This document shows, piece by piece, positions 33,481-45,560 of a stretch of 64,000 bases of DNA. The stretch comes from Moringa oleifera (Eukaryota > Streptophyta > Magnoliopsida > Brassicales > Moringaceae). The DNA lies in contig JAJFZO010000902.1 of assembly GCA_021397835.1 (NCBI GenBank), positions 406,001 to 470,000 of the forward strand, written 5' to 3'. How positions within the stretch are numbered: position 1 is the stretch's first letter; every line of letters starts with the position of its first letter. The position numbers and the translations under genes were made by a program. The notes below the pieces were generated by a model. It made no database searches and had not been told where the DNA came from. It saw only the letters and a list, made by a program, of their open reading frames with translations.

Positions 33481-34624
33481 TGAATGTGCACAGGTTATTA
33501 AGTCCTCCTAGGCCATACCGAGGCTGGATCGATGCTTCAATTAAAACATAAATTGCAAAAATATGGCTCAAAAATCCATAAACGAATAAGATTAACAATA
33601 GCAGTTTACATATTAATATAGCAAACCAATAAAATCTTCTAGCTTCGATGATATCAGATAGAGAATGTCATATTATCAGTTGATGTTGCAGGCTACCAGT
33701 AAAGACCACATGATCTTTATCATTAAGAAGAAACATATTAGAGGCAGAGATCTCGGTGTTCTTGGCTTAAAGAGGGTGATAGCAACACTAGTTACTTTCA
33801 CTTTATTGCCTCCTCTAAAAGGAAAAACAATCGGATCTTATGGATCCTAAACAGCCAAGAAAAGTGGGTATCATCTGAGCAGTATATATAATAGGCACGT
33901 TTTTGGCCGATTTCTCATATATATTCTCTTTGTCTTCTCCCTTCGGCATTGATAGAGTGTGCCAAATTATTTCAAGCAAGGTATTAGGTGGTATGAAGGA
34001 ATCCATCAGCAAAACTTATATTGCTGCAGAAGTATACCTAGAGAATTGTCTCAAATTGATCCATCTAAGACCTCGGGGCGAGATGGTATGAATGGATGTT
34101 TCTAACGTAAATACTAGTAGCTAGTGGGCATAAAAATTACAACTTTACTATTGCAATTTCTCAATTCTAAAATGCCATTAGTAGAGATCAACTAGACTAT
34201 CATTTATCTTATTTCAAAAATAAAAAATTTAACATTGCATTCCTACTATCCTCAAAAGGCTAGGATGCCTAATGCTAAGATAGCAAATCTTTTTATTGGT
34301 GTCTAGCTTGCAGTTCTAGTTTTGAGATCATAGAATTTAACAAAAATAACTAGCACCAAGAGTTCACATCTAAATTTTAGACATCTTGCAGCAAAGGCCA
34401 CAATGCACTCTAGACATTAAAACTACATCTGAGAAAGAAAGGATAAGATAGGAAAAGATGGATAAGAAGAAGGGGCGCCATAGGAGAAGTTGCCCTGCCT
34501 TTAAGTAGTCCTTGAAAACCATGATGAAGCTTGGATGAAGAGTCCAAGGTCTATTATCTAGGTTGGGCAGGGTAAGACTAATTGAATCTAGTAACTTGTA
34601 GGTTTTCCTGATCTTGATAAAACC
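33481..34624. other. Unassigned DNA
   Basis: No recognised family. Open frames at 33,903-34,091 (plus) and 34,370-34,645 (minus, 91 codons) lack known motifs and have no supporting context. Confidence 0.45.
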
Positions 34625-35015
34625 AAGAAACACAGCTCCTCCCATGTGTGCAGTAGTACCATACTACAATATGCAGCATACTGTAACAGCATACACTATA
34701 ATATACTACTTCAACCTATTGGTGCTATGTAATTGATACACTAGTTTTGAGATTTTTTTTTTTTTTAATTTTCAACTTAATGGATTTGTTGTGATCTTAT
34801 GATCATCATCTAAAATAGAAACTGACTATGTAAAATAAAATATTATGCTTTTTAACCATTAAATGTAAATTATATATTTCTTATTCTTTTCAATTCTTCT
34901 TGAAATTTATTCTTATTATTATTACTTTACATTGTGATAATTAGATAATTTTTATTTTTAAAAAAAAAATTTCCTTGGGAATGGTCAATTTTGATGTGAT
35001 AAAATTATTTTTTTC
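34625..35015 (+). repeat. Dispersed repeat, copy 1
   Basis: The stretch AACACAGCTCCTCCCA..GTGCAGTAGTACCATACT..GCATACACTA..CCTATTGGTGCTATGTAATTGATACA..TTTTTAACCATTAAATGTAA..CAATTTTGATGTGATAAAAT recurs at 40,365-40,750 in the same orientation, with substitutions and small indels. Its class is unknown. Confidence 0.88.
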
Positions 35016-36975
35016 ATAAAAAATGGTAATTATGTGTTGTTGTCATTTTTCGTTAGATAATTGTATTTGTTTGGGCTTTTTAAAAAAAAAATAGAATAGT
35101 GATTGTTTGGCTTTCAGATGACTAATTAAAATATTTTAATCTTTTTTAAGTCTAAGTTGGTTACTCATTTTCTAACTTTTTTTTAGTAAGTACCAATCTT
35201 TTAAATTTATATATATATATATAATATGAGTTTGTATTTTCAAAGTTTGTGAATAATGATGAGTGTTTTATGTTTAATATCTATTTCTTAAGATTTGTGC
35301 ATATGATTTAAAATGGGTATTTGTGAGGTTGCAACAAGGTGGTAAAGCTATTAATTGCACATGTTACAATTTCACATAAGCCAAAGGCTGCATTGAGGGA
35401 GACAGATAAGAACAAGAAATAAATGCCACTTGACCTGCATCTAAGAAAACCAAAGCCATCAATAGAAGACTAACTTGCTTATGACTTAATATTCTTTTAC
35501 TTTATTTGCTAAAGTCATTAATTACATGATACTGCATATTATTGAATTGTTAAAAAGTTCTTTATAATTTGATCAATTTAAGCCTTAGTTATCGTCATAC
35601 AAAGTTGTCATTATTATTTTAATTTTTTTTATCAATTTTGTTTTAATTTTTGAAAAAAATTGAGAGAAAAAAAGATTGAAGTTCTGTGAAACATTTGGTA
35701 AAATTTAGAGTATCTTATAGTTTTTTTTTTTTTTGAAAATCATAAGGTTTTAGCTAATTTGAGCTGAAACTCATGGCTAGAAGTTGACAACTCAAAAGTA
35801 TAGAGAAAATGAAGGATCTAAAAGTCAAATCGAAGTCTCACTTATCAAAGTAAGAACAAATTATATTCATTGTGAAATTACAAATGTATCTTTTGAATAG
35901 CTATGTAAGCACAACTATAACTATGTTTTAAATAAGTTATCTATTTATTAGCAAAAAACTTAAAAGGTTAGAGGGTATGCTAATCCCAGTAACGCTTTTT
36001 GATAAGTGTTTTCGTTTTGTAGATTCCTTATGAGATTTCTCATCCATATGAAATCTTGCTTACACGTGGTAACTTTTATTTACTCAATATTTTCAAGGGC
36101 ATCAATTATTAATTAATTTTTTAAAAAAATTATGATAAGTATAAAATTACCATGAAAGGTTTTGTGGCAAACTTTAAATGCAATTGCCATGGATCATTTC
36201 ATCGGCAATCTTTTATGGTATTTATCTATTTAATAGTTTCAATTAAAATTTTTTAGATTTTATTATGATTGCCATGGGCATTAGTGGAAATTTTCATAGA
36301 AATTTTGGAAAAAAATTATGAAAGACATATTTTTTAAAAAATATAAATGATTATGATCTTAGAATTGTGAATATTTAGAAAATAATTTTAATTATTTAAT
36401 TATTATTCTTAAATTGAGATATATAATCACAATCATTTTAACGATAATTGTAATAATTTATAATCTTAATTAATTTTTTAGTAAAAATTTATGGAAATTT
36501 GATGAGAATAAGAATTAAATTTTGATTGCTTAATATAATTTGATATATTCAATTTTAAAATGAATCCAGTAAAGTTAATTTAATATTGTTTATGTCTTTT
36601 GTTAATTATTTTAATAAAATTTATTTGTTGATTAGAATAGCACGTTTAAAATTTATATTTCTCTATGAAAAATTGAAAATTTAATTACTGTGTAAAATTT
36701 GACTACTTGGTATCATGTTACAAGATCATAATTGTAATTTATAACAATATATATATATATATAATAAGGTATAGCAAAATTTATACATTATGTATTATTT
36801 TGTGCTTGAAAATAAAATTTCAATATGGTGTAACATATAATATATAAATATGTTCATAATATGCGCATATATAAAATAAAATTTAAGTATCTGCATTAAT
36901 TATACACATTCAATTGCATAACCATAAGTTTTATATTGCATATATGTAACTTGTAACTCATGAATGTGTATTATG

Positions 36976-37015
<40 letters not shown>

Positions 37016-37540
37016 ACTCATAATTTATAAATATATGTAAAAATTAAGACTTATCTTGACATAAATTAGTAAATTGTTAATTTAAATTGTAATTATTTGC
37101 CTAAATTGGTGATTCTTGATGTAAATTGGTTGTTTTAATTGTATGCAATGGCAATTGATGTATATGAGCTTAATTTTTAGTTTCAATTGATATATATTAA
37201 TGAGTAAACTAAATTATTACCATAAACAACTTCATTTTAAAATGTGTTCATAGATTTTAAAGTTGATGTATTCTCTAATATGATTACTATAAACAAGTTT
37301 AAAGTTCAATAAAATATTTTATTTTAATTAAATCGAGATACAATCACGTTTTTATGATTTATTTATAATTCTAAGAATTATGAATCCTTTTCTATGATTT
37401 TTATTATAAATTTAATAAATTAACGTAGGTTACATCTACTAATATGTTTTTATTAAAAAAATATTACTAAGTTAGACGACATCGTTTTAGTTATAGGTGA
37501 AACCCAAAGAGAGGTAAATTTAACCCCTTATCTGAAAACA
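35016..37540. other. AT-rich intergenic DNA with TA microsatellites
   Basis: No gene was recognised. TA-dinucleotide runs occur near 35,207-35,224, 36,748-36,763 and, the longest, 36,978-37,010. Confidence 0.6.
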
Positions 37541-38860
37541 GGAACCCTCGCCGTCTCTCCCAGCAAGCCTTCATCTCATCTCTCCGCCTCCTTTTCCTTT
37601 CTTAATTCGAGCCATGGCTCAGATCTGAGCTTGCAAAGACACAGCTCAGATATGAGCATTCATCCTCGCGTTATGCAGTCTTGGCCTCACAGCGTGATTG
37701 ATGTTCGTCGCGGACCACTGCGGCGACGATAATCACCAAGCTCTACAGCTAGAGGCCCTGACGATGGCTTACGAGGAGATTAAGAGAGAATATGCAGCTC
37801 TTCATAGAAATACTGGTTTGGAAGATCGACGGTAGGCTTGGCCCCAACTATTCCATGGACTCCCCTTGGTGCCAATCCATTGAACCACGGCCACCCAGCG
37901 AAAGGATGATTATGTATGCATCAGGAGTGAAAGTAACAATAACTATTTCCATGTCATTTTACTTATAAGCTTGAGCCTAACATAAATGCATCTCTTGTCT
38001 GCATCTGCTTAATTTTTACATTTCAGTTGTTTGTTTACTTTGTTTCATGGAAAACCCGATCCTTAATTTCCTTTCAACTGAATTATCTCCCTCTTTGTAC
38101 CGCCTGCCGCTTTTAATTCTTTATGCTATGAAGAGAAGATATAGGTCAGTTTTGTAGTTAGAACATGAGAATGATTTGCTTAATAAAGTTACAAAACTTG
38201 GGAATTTTTGATTGCCCAAGGCGTCGGGGTATACATCTATGTCAATGATATTGTTTTTATTGATACAGTTTGATGTTAACTTATAATAATTGTTATGTTA
38301 TGTTTTTTGTTTTTTATTTTTGTCTTAGTTACATTACGGGATTACTGGAGAATCATTCTGATAAATCCTCTATTGCATGTCTTGTTGGTTCCTAGAAATC
38401 CCGGTGTGCTTTGCTTGGAGTTGAGATTTTCTTCCCTTTGGCTCAAATTTGATAGTTTCATTTGTCTACAGGTGGGAGAGGGAATTCTCAAATTTGATAG
38501 TTTCATTTGTCATGGGAGAGCTGTCACTGTTAGACCTAACCACTTCTTACCTTGTAATGATGTGGTCTCTGGAAGTTGGTTCGCAGATAGATGTTTAAAT
38601 TATTCTATTTTGTTCATTTAGGGTACTTTGATTATGAATCTGAGCGCCCTGGTTGCGCCATGATCACATTGATAATTTTTTAGTTAGATGAATGAAGTCT
38701 CCCCAAGATTATCCACTATGATGGTGATGATGAGCATTTGATTAAGATGGAGGCTTCTGGAAATGGGGGGTGGAACTCTCGCCTTTTAAGACGTTTGCTC
38801 AGTGGTCAAGAAGCAGGTTGCGATTTTGTTAAACATAGGTCAGTTGTTATCTGTATAAAT
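37541..38860 (+). pseudogene. Gene-like region, family not established
   Basis: Around 37,540-37,900 the base composition becomes clearly GC-richer. A pyrimidine-rich stretch (CTCGCCGTCTCTCCCAGC, TCTCATCTCTCCGCC) resembles a plant 5' leader, followed by a coding-like stretch (LEALTMAYEEIKREYAALH). Downstream, 38,690-38,830 contains KIIHYDGDDEHLIKME and GWNSRLLRRLLSG, which vaguely recall the YDDGDxEVLxLxxERW strand of plant Tudor-like domains (PDS5 and MSH6 type). The blocks are interrupted by stops, and no full domain could be assembled. It may be a decayed gene or the 5' part of an intron-rich one. Confidence 0.3.
38442..38512. repeat. Direct repeat, 45 bp offset
   Basis: CTCAAATTTGATAGTTTCAT followed by TTGTC occurs at 38,442 and again at 38,487, with different sequence (including GGTGGGAGAGGGAATT) between. 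Confidence 0.9.
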
Positions 38861-40364
38861 ATAACTAAGTATTGGCGTTGTCCTTTGTGCATTTATCACT
38901 ATTTATTTACTATATGAACTACCAGGGGGAAATTGTGCTATTTATCTTTTCTTCAATGAGGCATATATGTGGTTGCAGACACTAAATAAATAAAATAAGC
39001 TTTAGAACACATCTCGTTTTTAGATAAAAAGTTGAATTATTTTTAGCTAAAACAAATTATAGAGAATTGTAACAGAGTAAAAATGTGAAGCCCGGGAAGT
39101 TATAAAATTTTCTTTTTACAAAGGAATTATCCATCTGAATTCTATTAATATTTTGAAAAATATTAGCAAATAGTAATTAAATAAAATAAATTTATTTAGT
39201 TTTTAATTAAAAATATCTTTCAGTAAAGTATGTATCTATAAAGTTGTAGATAACTATACAAATGAAAATAATTTATTATAGTGAGATCAAGGTCCAAAAA
39301 ATTATTTGAAAAAATCAACCATATTGTAAGGAGTTCATTGTTTGAAATTAGACATACAAGAAGTAAATTATCATTTTTTCTCTCTGATCAAATTATGTTT
39401 GATTACACAACTTCAATTTAGTTTAAATTAGTAGCAGCTTCAGGTCTTAATCATTTAAGAAACATTTAGTGAAAAGAGTATATTGAATTATATTAATTAA
39501 GCGTATTAATGAGTTGGCAAAATTATGAAACAAGTGCATCAAACATGCAGAAAAGTGTTGGATAACGAGGAGGAGCGATTACCCATCCAACGATGTACCT
39601 AATATTTTACTTTTTATTTCTTACGGGTCCATATGTACATGGGCATGAACTTGTTGGTCTTCTTGTGTTTATGGCTTGTTTGGGTGTATTTAGTTTTTTT
39701 TTTTTTTTGGGTTTTTCAGTTGCCAATAGAATAAAAAGGATCTACTAGTTCAATAATTTATAGTCATAAACTTCTCAATATAATGAATTTTATTTATTCT
39801 TTTTTTTATATAAAGAATCTTTTATTTTATTTGCTTACTGGACATGTTACGAAAAAAGAAATCTTTAGGAGTAATTCTAAAAGTCTATGATTGTGCAAGC
39901 ATGTTCTTATCATGTTAAATACACAATATATATACATATATTATTGTAAAATTAATTACTTATGTTGCTATTCTATTACTTACATAAAACTAAGAAGGCA
40001 CTTGTTGTGATAAAATACTCATGCATTCCATTATCAGAATGTAATTTTTATTATTTATGTGTGCATACATATACTTGCATATTAGATTATTATTATAATA
40101 GAAAATATTAATAATTAATAAATGTGATTTTTACTATTGTCCTATTGTTTATTCCAAATTACTAAATCTGTTGCAATAGAACAGCTCATGCTCATAACAA
40201 AAATAATGTCTATTTATATACATATTTAATATTTGTATTGTTATTCTACTAAACATAGAGTTTTAATAACACCTTTTTTACCATAAAATAATTATTCTAA
40301 TAATTGTATATAAATAGATTGGTGGAGTTCTTTGTCTTTGTCCTTAAGTCTTGTGAACGGTGCA
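38861..40364. other. Unassigned AT-rich DNA
   Basis: Nothing was recognised on either strand. Confidence 0.5.
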
Positions 40365-40750
40365 AGCAACACAGCTACTCCCACCTGTGCAGTAGTACCA
40401 TACTGCAGTATGCAGCAGCATACACTACAATATATTGCTTTAACCTACTGGTGCTGTGTAATTGATACATTAATTTTTTTTTAATTTTAATTTTCAACGT
40501 AATGCATTTGTTATGATCTTATATCCATCATCTAAAACCAAAACCGATTATGTAGAACAAAATATTATGCTTTTTAACCATTAAATGTAAGTTATCAATT
40601 ATCTATTTTTTATTTTTTTTCATTCTTCTTGAAAATTATTCTTGTTATTATTACTTTACATTGTGATAATTGGATATTTTTTATTTTTTATTTTTTGAAA
40701 TTTATTTCTTTTAGGATGGTTAATTTTGATGTGGTAAAATTTTTCTTTTT
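40365..40750 (+). repeat. Dispersed repeat, copy 2
   Basis: Partner of 34,625-35,015. Similarity begins at AACACAGCTACTCCCA and extends through GGTTAATTTTGATGTGGTAAAAT. Flanks outside the pair differ. Confidence 0.88.
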
Positions 40751-41514
40751 TTTTTTATATAAAATTCAAGTTGCATACCTAAAGCATATTGGGCTTATTT
40801 ATACAAAATTACCATCACTTTGAATGATATTCGTGGATGTTTATTGCATTATTTGGACCAAGTAATGGATTATTCCACTTGACATAGACACAACAATGTC
40901 TTTAATGTATCGAAAGTGAGTTGTAATGCTAAAGACAATTGATTTCTTTACTTGTGCCATTGTGGAATTGCCTTAATGGATGCTGTAATTTCTGACATAG
41001 CAACTTTTCACCATGAAATCAAGTGTTGATTGAACTTGATTTTCTTTAATTACATATATATCTAATTTGGTTATAGTAAATTTGTTTAGTGTCCTCTGTA
41101 CCCTTAAAATTAACTCTTTTTTAAAAGCCACCGTTATCCTTAAAACCTTCTCATTTTCATTCTGCAACAAGTAATATGAAGTGTCTAATTAATCACAATG
41201 ATATTTATTCACTGAAGAAACCAAATTCTGAAATGACAATATTCAAATCCTTTCTATGTAACATAAAAAAATAATAATAATAATACACAAAATCTCTCAA
41301 CTAATCGAAGCCTTCAAGATCAAGTAGCTAAATCGCATAGCCCATTATCAAAGACTACCAACTTAATTTGGATGATAATCGTAAAATTTCTTTAAAGTTT
41401 CTACATATGATTTTTCTTCTTAAACATTCTCTCCCAAAATTTCTCCCTCTCTAACACATCTCTCTTTCTTTTCCATTCAATGCAATTTATAGAATAAGCA
41501 CCTAAATTTCTCTC
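40751..41514. other. Unassigned DNA with CT-rich tract
   Basis: No gene was recognised. Near 41,443-41,565 a segment carrying TTCAATGCAATTTATAGAAT(A/G)AGCACC is tandemly duplicated with about 60 bp offset, beside TCTCTCTCTAA runs. Confidence 0.55.
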
Positions 41515-41705
41515 TCTCTAATACATTTCTTTTTTCATTCAATGCAATTTATAGAATGAGCACCAATGGTCATATTACCATTATACGTTTTGAATTTCGA
41601 AAATGAACATAATAGGATTAGTCTAGTGTTTTTCAAAAACTTTCCTTTTATGAAGCAAAGGTTCAGAAATTCTACTTGTTGAGTGATAATTTATAAGCTT
41701 AAAAA
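41515..41705 (-). repeat. Inverted copy of the STP-fragment flanking sequence
   Basis: The reverse complement of this stretch reads AAGCTTATAAATTATCACTC, then CTTTGCTTCATAA, TCCTATTATGTTCATTTTCG, GACCATTGGTGCTCAT and TAAATTGCAT. It matches 43,325-43,545 on the plus strand, and parts of 42,895-42,955 and 43,903-44,020. The plus-strand copies sit directly beside sugar-transporter fragments. Confidence 0.82.
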
Positions 41706-41854
41706 AACGGAAGATACGTGTTTTATCAAAATAAAAATAAATAAATATTACAATAAATTTTATATTATTTATATTTTCAATTAAATTTATATTATTATTT
41801 TATTAATTTTACATATAAACTTTTATTTTGATCCCTTTTATTTTGAGGCAAATA

Positions 41855-42088
41855 ATGCAGAGGTAGAGGATATTACATGAGGCATTTGCTATTAGTAAGT
41901 CTTTCTCTAATTGCTATAAGAAAATGCCCTTGCATTTGCTATTAGTATGTGACCTCACCCGTTCGAATTGAGGATCCTTGAAGACACGCCTTCTTCCCTT
42001 CATAGAAATAGCCTCGCATTTGCTAACCAGTTGTACCTTTTCTTACTTAAATCACATGTGAGATGACCAAAAAAAAAAAAAAAAAATC
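41855..42088 (+). repeat. Possible SINE-like or retroposed segment ending in poly-A
   Basis: GCATTTGCTATTAGTA is duplicated near 41,881 and 41,934. A CGTTCGAATTG segment (about 41,959) resembles a tRNA B box, and a run of about 19 A ends the segment near 42,087. No convincing A box or target-site duplication was found. Confidence 0.25.
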
Positions 42089-42640
42089 AGGGAAAGAGTG
42101 ATGACGTTGGATGTCCAAATTAATAAAACTCGCTGGACATACAGTCATTCAAAAAATTCCTTAATTTATTATGGTGGCTTTTGAAAATGCACTGGAAAAA
42201 AAATCAAATGATAAATGTGCCTCACTTTATAATAAAAAATAATAATTTTTTATATAACATTTTGGATTAGATTTAAAATGATTTAGAAAGTCATTTCACT
42301 ATGCTAAATGAATGATATCTTTATTTTTTATATATTTATGGATATTTTTTAAATTATAAATAATTTAATATAAATAATTTTAAAATAAAATATATTTGTA
42401 ATGTGTTATGAATTAAAATAACTTAACAATAGAATTTGCCGCTGTCATTAAAAGTAATATAATATTATTTATATTGAATTTATTTTTTTGAAATTTATAT
42501 TTATTTTAAAATAAATTATTTATAATATGTCATAAATTTAAATAAAAAAATTATAAAATTTAATGTCATCAAAATTAATATAATATTATTAAATTAATTT
42601 TGATGGACTGAGTGAAGGGAGTAAAATATTAACGAAGGTG
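42089..42640. other. Unassigned AT-rich DNA
   Basis: No gene was recognised. AAAATAAATTATTTATAATxTG-like segments recur around 42,350 and 42,510, suggesting an old local duplication. Confidence 0.4.
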
Positions 42641-42647
42641 TAATGGT

Positions 42648-42662
42648 GTCTATATAAGGCGA
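42648..42662 (+). promoter_or_regulatory. TATA-box-like element before the STP fragments
   Basis: CTATATAAGGCG at about 42,650 is a good match to a plant TATA box. It is followed 30-60 bp later by CA-rich and pyrimidine-rich sequence typical of a leader (TCTTTCTCTCAGATCTCATC). It is about 250 bp upstream of the first STP-related repeat. Activity is unknown. Confidence 0.3.
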
Positions 42663-42894
42663 GACCCATAGAAGCAGCAACATTGATGCTTTAAGCTCTT
42701 TCTCTCAGATCTCATCTCGTTGTTGCATTAAAGTTCTTATGCCACTCTTTCCCCTCAAGTTTCTTCGTTATTTCACATGCGATTTAAGAAAGAGAAGGCA
42801 CTACTGGTTAGCAAAAGCGACACCATTTTTATGAATCAACTGAGCCGGTGGAGAGAGGTCACGTGCAAGCGTATATAGAGGCATTTTCTTACAA

Positions 42895-43330
42895 CAACTA
42901 CGAAATTCATATCTCATATAAGTAATGTGGCCGTTGTTTGCTCATACCGTAAATTGCATAAACTCAATTTGAGAGTAGGTGCCTTCGTCGCCGCTTTTAT
43001 CAGCATCATCGGTGCCCTTGATTTCTCTGAAACACTAACTCATTGATCGATTGTGACCACAACGATGGGGCCAAGAAGTTGCTCATCAAAATTCGTGGCA
43101 TTCCCAACGTCAATAAGAGGTCTCAATGACTTAGTCGCCGCCAATGAAGCTTCCAAGTTAGGTCAAGCGCTCATGGTTCAATCTGTTTAGGAGGGAGCAC
43201 AGGCCGTAGCTCACTTTCACCTTCTTTGTCCCCTTCTTTCAGCATGTCACCGGCATGAACGTCTTCATTTTCTAAGCTCTAGTTTTATTCAAGATCATGG
43301 GTTTCGGGAACAACGCTTCTTTTTTAGGCT
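42895..43330 (+). pseudogene. STP monosaccharide transporter exon fragment, copy 1
   Basis: STP proteins are H+/hexose symporters with 12 membrane helices. This fragment covers the central cytoplasmic loop and the start of helix 7. In shifting frames it shows the [14 protein letters not shown] counterpart (near 43,045-43,090), LNDLVAANEASK, and the RPQLTFTFFVPFFQHVTGMN counterpart ending in the helix-7 region near 43,300. Stops and frameshifts are present. The segment ends at the junction with the TTTTTAGGCTTATAAATTAT repeat. Confidence 0.85.
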
Positions 43331-43545
43331 TATAAATTATCACTCAATGAGTAGAGTTTTTGGACCTCTGCTTCACAGAGAGAAAGTTTCTGAAAAAACT
43401 GGATGAATCTCATTATGTTGATTTTCGAAATTCATGAGAAAGTTTCTAGAAAAAGCTGGACGAATCTCGTTATGTTGATTTTGAAATTCAAATCTTATAA
43501 TGATAATGTGACCGTTGGATGCTTATAATGTAAATTGCTTAGACT
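43325..43545 (+). repeat. Spacer repeat between STP copies 1 and 2
   Basis: GCTTATAAATTATCACTCAA, CTCTGCTTCACAGAGAGAAA and CTGGATGAATCTCATTATG are followed by a partial internal duplication (AGAAAGTTTCT..GGA(T/C)GAATCTC at 43,382 and 43,439). The spacer after copy 2 (43,903-44,020) is the same sequence, and 41,515-41,705 is its inverted copy. Confidence 0.85.
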
Positions 43546-43549
43546 GAGT

Positions 43550-43905
43550 TTGGGAGGTGCCTTCATCCCTGCTCTTATCGTCATCATCGGCACCCTCGAT
43601 CTCTTTGGAACAATAACTCATTGATCGAACGTGGCCACAACGACAAGGCCAAGGAGCTGCTCATCAAAATTCGTGGCATTCCCAACGTCCATGAGGAGTT
43701 CAATGACTTAGTCACCGCCAGTGAAGCTTCAAGGAGGCCAAGCACCCAAGGTTCAATCTGTTTAAGAGGAAGTACAGGCTGTAGCTCAGTTTTACCTTAT
43801 TCATCGCCTTCTTCCAGCAGCTCACCAGCATGAACGTTTTCATCTTTTACATTCCTTTTCTGTTCAAGACCATGGGGTTGGGGGACAATACTTCCTTTTT
43901 AGGCT
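43550..43905 (+). pseudogene. STP monosaccharide transporter exon fragment, copy 2
   Basis: The open frame at 43,621 reads [20 protein letters not shown], then [15 protein letters not shown], the diagnostic central loop of plant STPs. A frame change after SEASR (GGAGGCCAAG compared with GGAGGTCAAG in copy 3) throws the following KHPW..RKYRPQL region out of frame. Frame-shifted counterparts of QLT, MNVF and LFKTMG continue to about 43,900. Same length and boundaries as copy 1, about 578 bp downstream. Confidence 0.88.
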
Positions 43906-44020
43906 TATAAATTATCACTCAATGAACAGAGTTTCTAGAGCTCTGCTTCACAGAAAGAAAGTTTTTGGAAAAAGCTGGATGAATCTCGTTACATTGATTT
44001 TCAAAATTCAAATCGCATAG

Positions 44021-44352
44021 ATTGAGTTTGGGAGGTGCCTTCGTCCCTGCTCTTATCATCATTATCGACGCCCTCGATCTTTCTGAAACACCAACTCATT
44101 GATCGATGTGGCCACAATGATGAGACCAAGGAGCTGCTCATCAAAATCTGTGGCATTCCCAACGCCGATGAGGAGTTCAACGATTTGGTCGCTACCAGTG
44201 AAGCCTCTAAGGAGGTCAAGCACCCATGGTTCATTCTGTTTAGGAGGAAGTGTAGGCCGCAGCTCATCGGCATGAACATCTTCATCTTTAACGCTTTGGT
44301 ATTATTCGAGACCATGAGTTGGGGAACAATGCTTCCCTCATATTCTCTTTGA
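44021..44352 (+). pseudogene. STP monosaccharide transporter exon fragment, copy 3
   Basis: This is the best preserved copy. One frame (44,035-44,352) reads CGHNDETKELLIKICGIP, DEEFNDLVATSEASKEVKHP, then FRRKCRPQL joined directly to IGMNIFIFNALVLFETM. About 13 to 14 residues between RPQL and the TGMN motif (helix 7 start, normally LTFTIFIPFFQQLT) are missing as an in-frame deletion. Cys replaces the usual Arg or Glu next to GHN. Unlike copies 1 and 2 it continues past the helix-7 end without the spacer repeat. It is a fragment: no other STP helices lie nearby. Confidence 0.88.
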
Positions 44353-44479
44353 TTCTTAGTATCGTTAATGACATAACAACCATGAGTAGGGAAGAAGAAC
44401 TCTTTTCCTTAGTGGTGGGATCCAAATGTTCATCTGCTAGGTCTGATTTCAAAATGGCAGTTTTCTTTTTTGTTGGTTT

Positions 44480-45560
44480 CTCATTATAGGTTTGGCATAT
44501 TATTTTCTTAGGATATAAAATATTAGCTCTTAATATTTGTAATGTGAGTCTCACATTTCATTTCTAAAGGGAGACAAACAAAAAATGCTATTGCAAAAAT
44601 TTTTTATGCAACAACCAGGATTTTAAGCCCTTATTTTCTTAAAATTCAATACGTATAATAGTTTTATTACATAGGAATCCGTCGTTTCCTCCCATGACAT
44701 TCATTTTGAACATATAGAACTATCTTTACTATGTTTAGTTGCACCCATCTTGTGTCTCCTAAGATGGTTCTTTGGATAGCATCTGGGGCATGCTATTGTG
44801 AAGGCGGTTAACCACACCACGTCTGAGAGCAAACTTAAGCAAAGAGTATGGTTGACTAGGAAATAAATTTGAAGCTTTTAGGACACTGATGCCAAAGATA
44901 AGGGGTTGGAGCTGTAGAATTTGCAAGTTGGCATGGTATACCATATAATATTTTAGATCCTATTTCAATTTAGCCTAAAGCATTTAATTTGTGTACTTTC
45001 AAAGCAAACAAGCAAATAGAAGGTTGAGTTAGACATATTGAACCTTTCACACTAATTTATTAACTTACCACCATGGCTGGGCTTTGAAAAATAGTTAAAA
45101 TTTAGATGTTTGATTTGTTTGTAAAAAGTTTTATCCTTGCCATGAATAATTGTTGTTTTGATTTTAAAGTTGAACTAGGTTGTTATCTATTTTTTTCTTC
45201 AAATAATTTTATACACTCTATTCAACATTCTACTTTGCAAATTCTTGTTGCTTGGTGGTATTTTGATTTAATTTAATTTAGGGTATTTATTGTGAGCATA
45301 GCCAGTCTTTCTTATATAGGAAAAGAGATTAGATGTTTTAATTTTATGCACTAATCAATTCTTCCATATCTAGAAAAAAATCTAAAGCTCACACACAGAT
45401 TTTATCTGATAAAGCAATTAGTGGTGGCATGGTTGTGTCTTTTTTACTGATTTTTTTTTTTTTTTGCCTTATCCTTTTTCTTTTCTTGTTGAAAAGGAGG
45501 ACTTGCTCTACTATTGAACAAAAAACGTTTTTCTAGGGCTAGGGCAATTGCAAATCCTTT
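44480..45560 (+). repeat. Segmental repeat A, copy 1
   Basis: Shares CTCATTATAGGTTTGGCAT, ATAAAATATTA, GACATTCATTTTGAACATAT, CTATCTTTACTATGT, AGATGGTTCTTT, GATCCTA..TTCAATTTAGCC, GTGGTATTTTGATTTAATTT and CTAGGGCTAGGGCAA with 54,905-55,990, in the same order. No coding function was recognised. Confidence 0.9.

Noticed and set aside
41940..41985. tRNA gene suggested by a CGTTCGAATTG B-box-like word
   Set aside because: No cloverleaf, A box or acceptor stem can be drawn around it. It is kept only as a weak SINE hint.
44001..44554. Minus-strand open frames of 104 and 88 codons
   Set aside because: The first is antisense to STP copy 3. The second lies in repeat A and has no motif.
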